Shown: positions 7,380-7,880 of the stretch, one piece after another
Layout: every line of letters starts with the position of its first letter
How positions within the stretch are numbered: the first letter of the stretch is position 1
NCBI GenBank assembly: GCA_002433675.1
Contig: DJIP01000145.1
Span: 1-7,880, forward strand
DNA from: Halomonas halophila
Lineage (GTDB): Bacteria; Pseudomonadota; Gammaproteobacteria; Pseudomonadales; Halomonadaceae
Direction: 5' to 3'
Length of the DNA stretch: 7,880 nt
Program-made: the position numbers and the translations under genes
Notes under the pieces: model-generated
Database searches by the model: none
The model's input: only the letters and a program-made list of their open reading frames with translations
What the model was told of the DNA's origin: nothing

Positions 7380-7880
7380 CTATTTGAAGTTCTTGCGTAC
7401 CATGTTCTGGATCTCGCCGACGATGCCGCTGCGAAAGCTCAGCACGCAGAGCACGAAGATGGCACCCAGGATGACGCTGACCCAGTTGCCCAGTGGCGAC
7501 TGCGCCAGTTGGGTCTGCAGGCTGACCACCAGGCCGGCGCCAACCAGCGGGCCAAACAGGGTGCCGACACCACCGACCAGGGTCATCAGGATGACCTCGC
7601 CGGACATGTGCCAGTGCGCGTCGGTAAGAGAAGCCAGCTGAAACACCACCGTCTTGGTCGCGCCGGCAAGGCCAGCAAGTCCTGCCGAGATGACGAAGGC
7701 CACCAGCTTGTAGGCGTCGACGTTGTAGCCCAGCGACACCGCCCGAGGCTCGTTCTCGCGGATGGCCTTGAGCACCTGGCCGAAGGGCGAGTGCACGGTA
7801 CGCTGAATGATGGCGAAGCCGATCACGAAGATCGCCAGTACTACGTAGTACATCGCCAGGTTGTCGGACAGGTCGATCAG
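7380..7880 (-). CDS. livM: Branched-chain amino acid ABC transporter permease LivM, C-terminal part
   Basis: The window's right edge cuts this gene; 166 C-terminal residues are present, reading open to base 7880, so the ATG at 7853 is internal. LivM is an inner-membrane permease of the high-affinity leucine/isoleucine/valine importer, working with LivH, the ATPases LivG and LivF and a periplasmic binding protein. Four hydrophobic segments are visible (fragment residues about 9-26, 57-80, 95-121, 132-149). The cytoplasmic loop GQVLKAIRENEPRAVSLG (34-51) is the EAA-like site that contacts the ATPase and is typical of LivM. GEVILMTLVGGVGTLFGP (94-111) is also characteristic. A terminator follows at once, so livM is the last gene of its operon and any livG and livF must lie upstream or elsewhere, unlike the E. 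coli order. Substrate could be another amino acid or amide, since LivM-like permeases such as UrtC are close relatives. Confidence 0.92.
   Translation of the reverse strand: MIDLSDNLAMYYVVLAIFVIGFAIIQRTVHSPFGQVLKAIRENEPRAVSLGYNVDAYKLVAFVISAGLAGLAGATKTVVFQLASLTDAHWHMSGEVILMTLVGGVGTLFGPLVGAGLVVSLQTQLAQSPLGNWVSVILGAIFVLCVLSFRSGIVGEIQNMVRKNFK

Noticed and set aside
7126..7641. A 171-codon plus-strand frame in the gap before livM
   Set aside because: It runs through the livM terminator and antisense to livM, its AAAAGG sits one base from the ATG, and the product has no domain.

Overview
The window looks like chromosomal DNA from a GC-rich gammaproteobacterium, most like a halophilic or marine member such as Halomonadaceae. 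This guess rests on gene content and codon style, not on a marker gene. It holds four protein genes: frmA (minus), a divergent LysR regulator (plus), a very large RTX-type secreted protein (minus), and the 3' part of livM (minus), cut by the right edge. No tRNA, rRNA, IS element or CRISPR array was seen.

Left region (1-2311): a complete glutathione-dependent formaldehyde dehydrogenase (class III alcohol dehydrogenase) is divergent from a LysR-type regulator. The 187-bp gap between them is rich in dyad symmetries. The likely logic is a formaldehyde-detoxification unit: glutathione traps formaldehyde, FrmA oxidises the adduct, and the LysR protein senses the state and controls frmA and probably itself. 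No terminator is seen after frmA, so the operon may continue off the left edge, where an S-formylglutathione hydrolase would be the expected partner.

Middle (2312-6849): the LysR gene and the RTX gene converge on a strong C(UUCG)G hairpin terminator at 2439-2466. The RTX gene encodes about 1452 residues, an acidic mosaic in this order: three units each pairing a T1SS-143-type domain with an Ig/cadherin-like domain, a first RTX stretch, a von Willebrand A domain with an intact MIDAS, an unassigned beta-rich domain, more RTX nonapeptides, and a type I secretion C-terminal signal. It lacks the N-terminal retention module of LapA-type adhesins. No type I transporter gene is in the window. It is most likely a calcium-dependent adhesin or matrix protein exported by a transporter encoded elsewhere.

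Right region (6850-7880): a 530-bp intergenic stretch precedes the RTX gene. Its first 270 bp are strikingly AT-rich (64 G+C in 220 bases at 6901-7120) against clearly GC-rich coding DNA, and probably hold the promoter and regulatory sites. The distal part is GC-rich with no gene seen, and ends in the terminator of livM, a branched-chain amino acid ABC permease that is the last gene of its operon.

The part most worth attention is the RTX protein: a VWA plus beta-domain cassette spliced between RTX repeats and bracketed by two of only five cysteines, in a protein without a retention module, behind an AT-rich control region.
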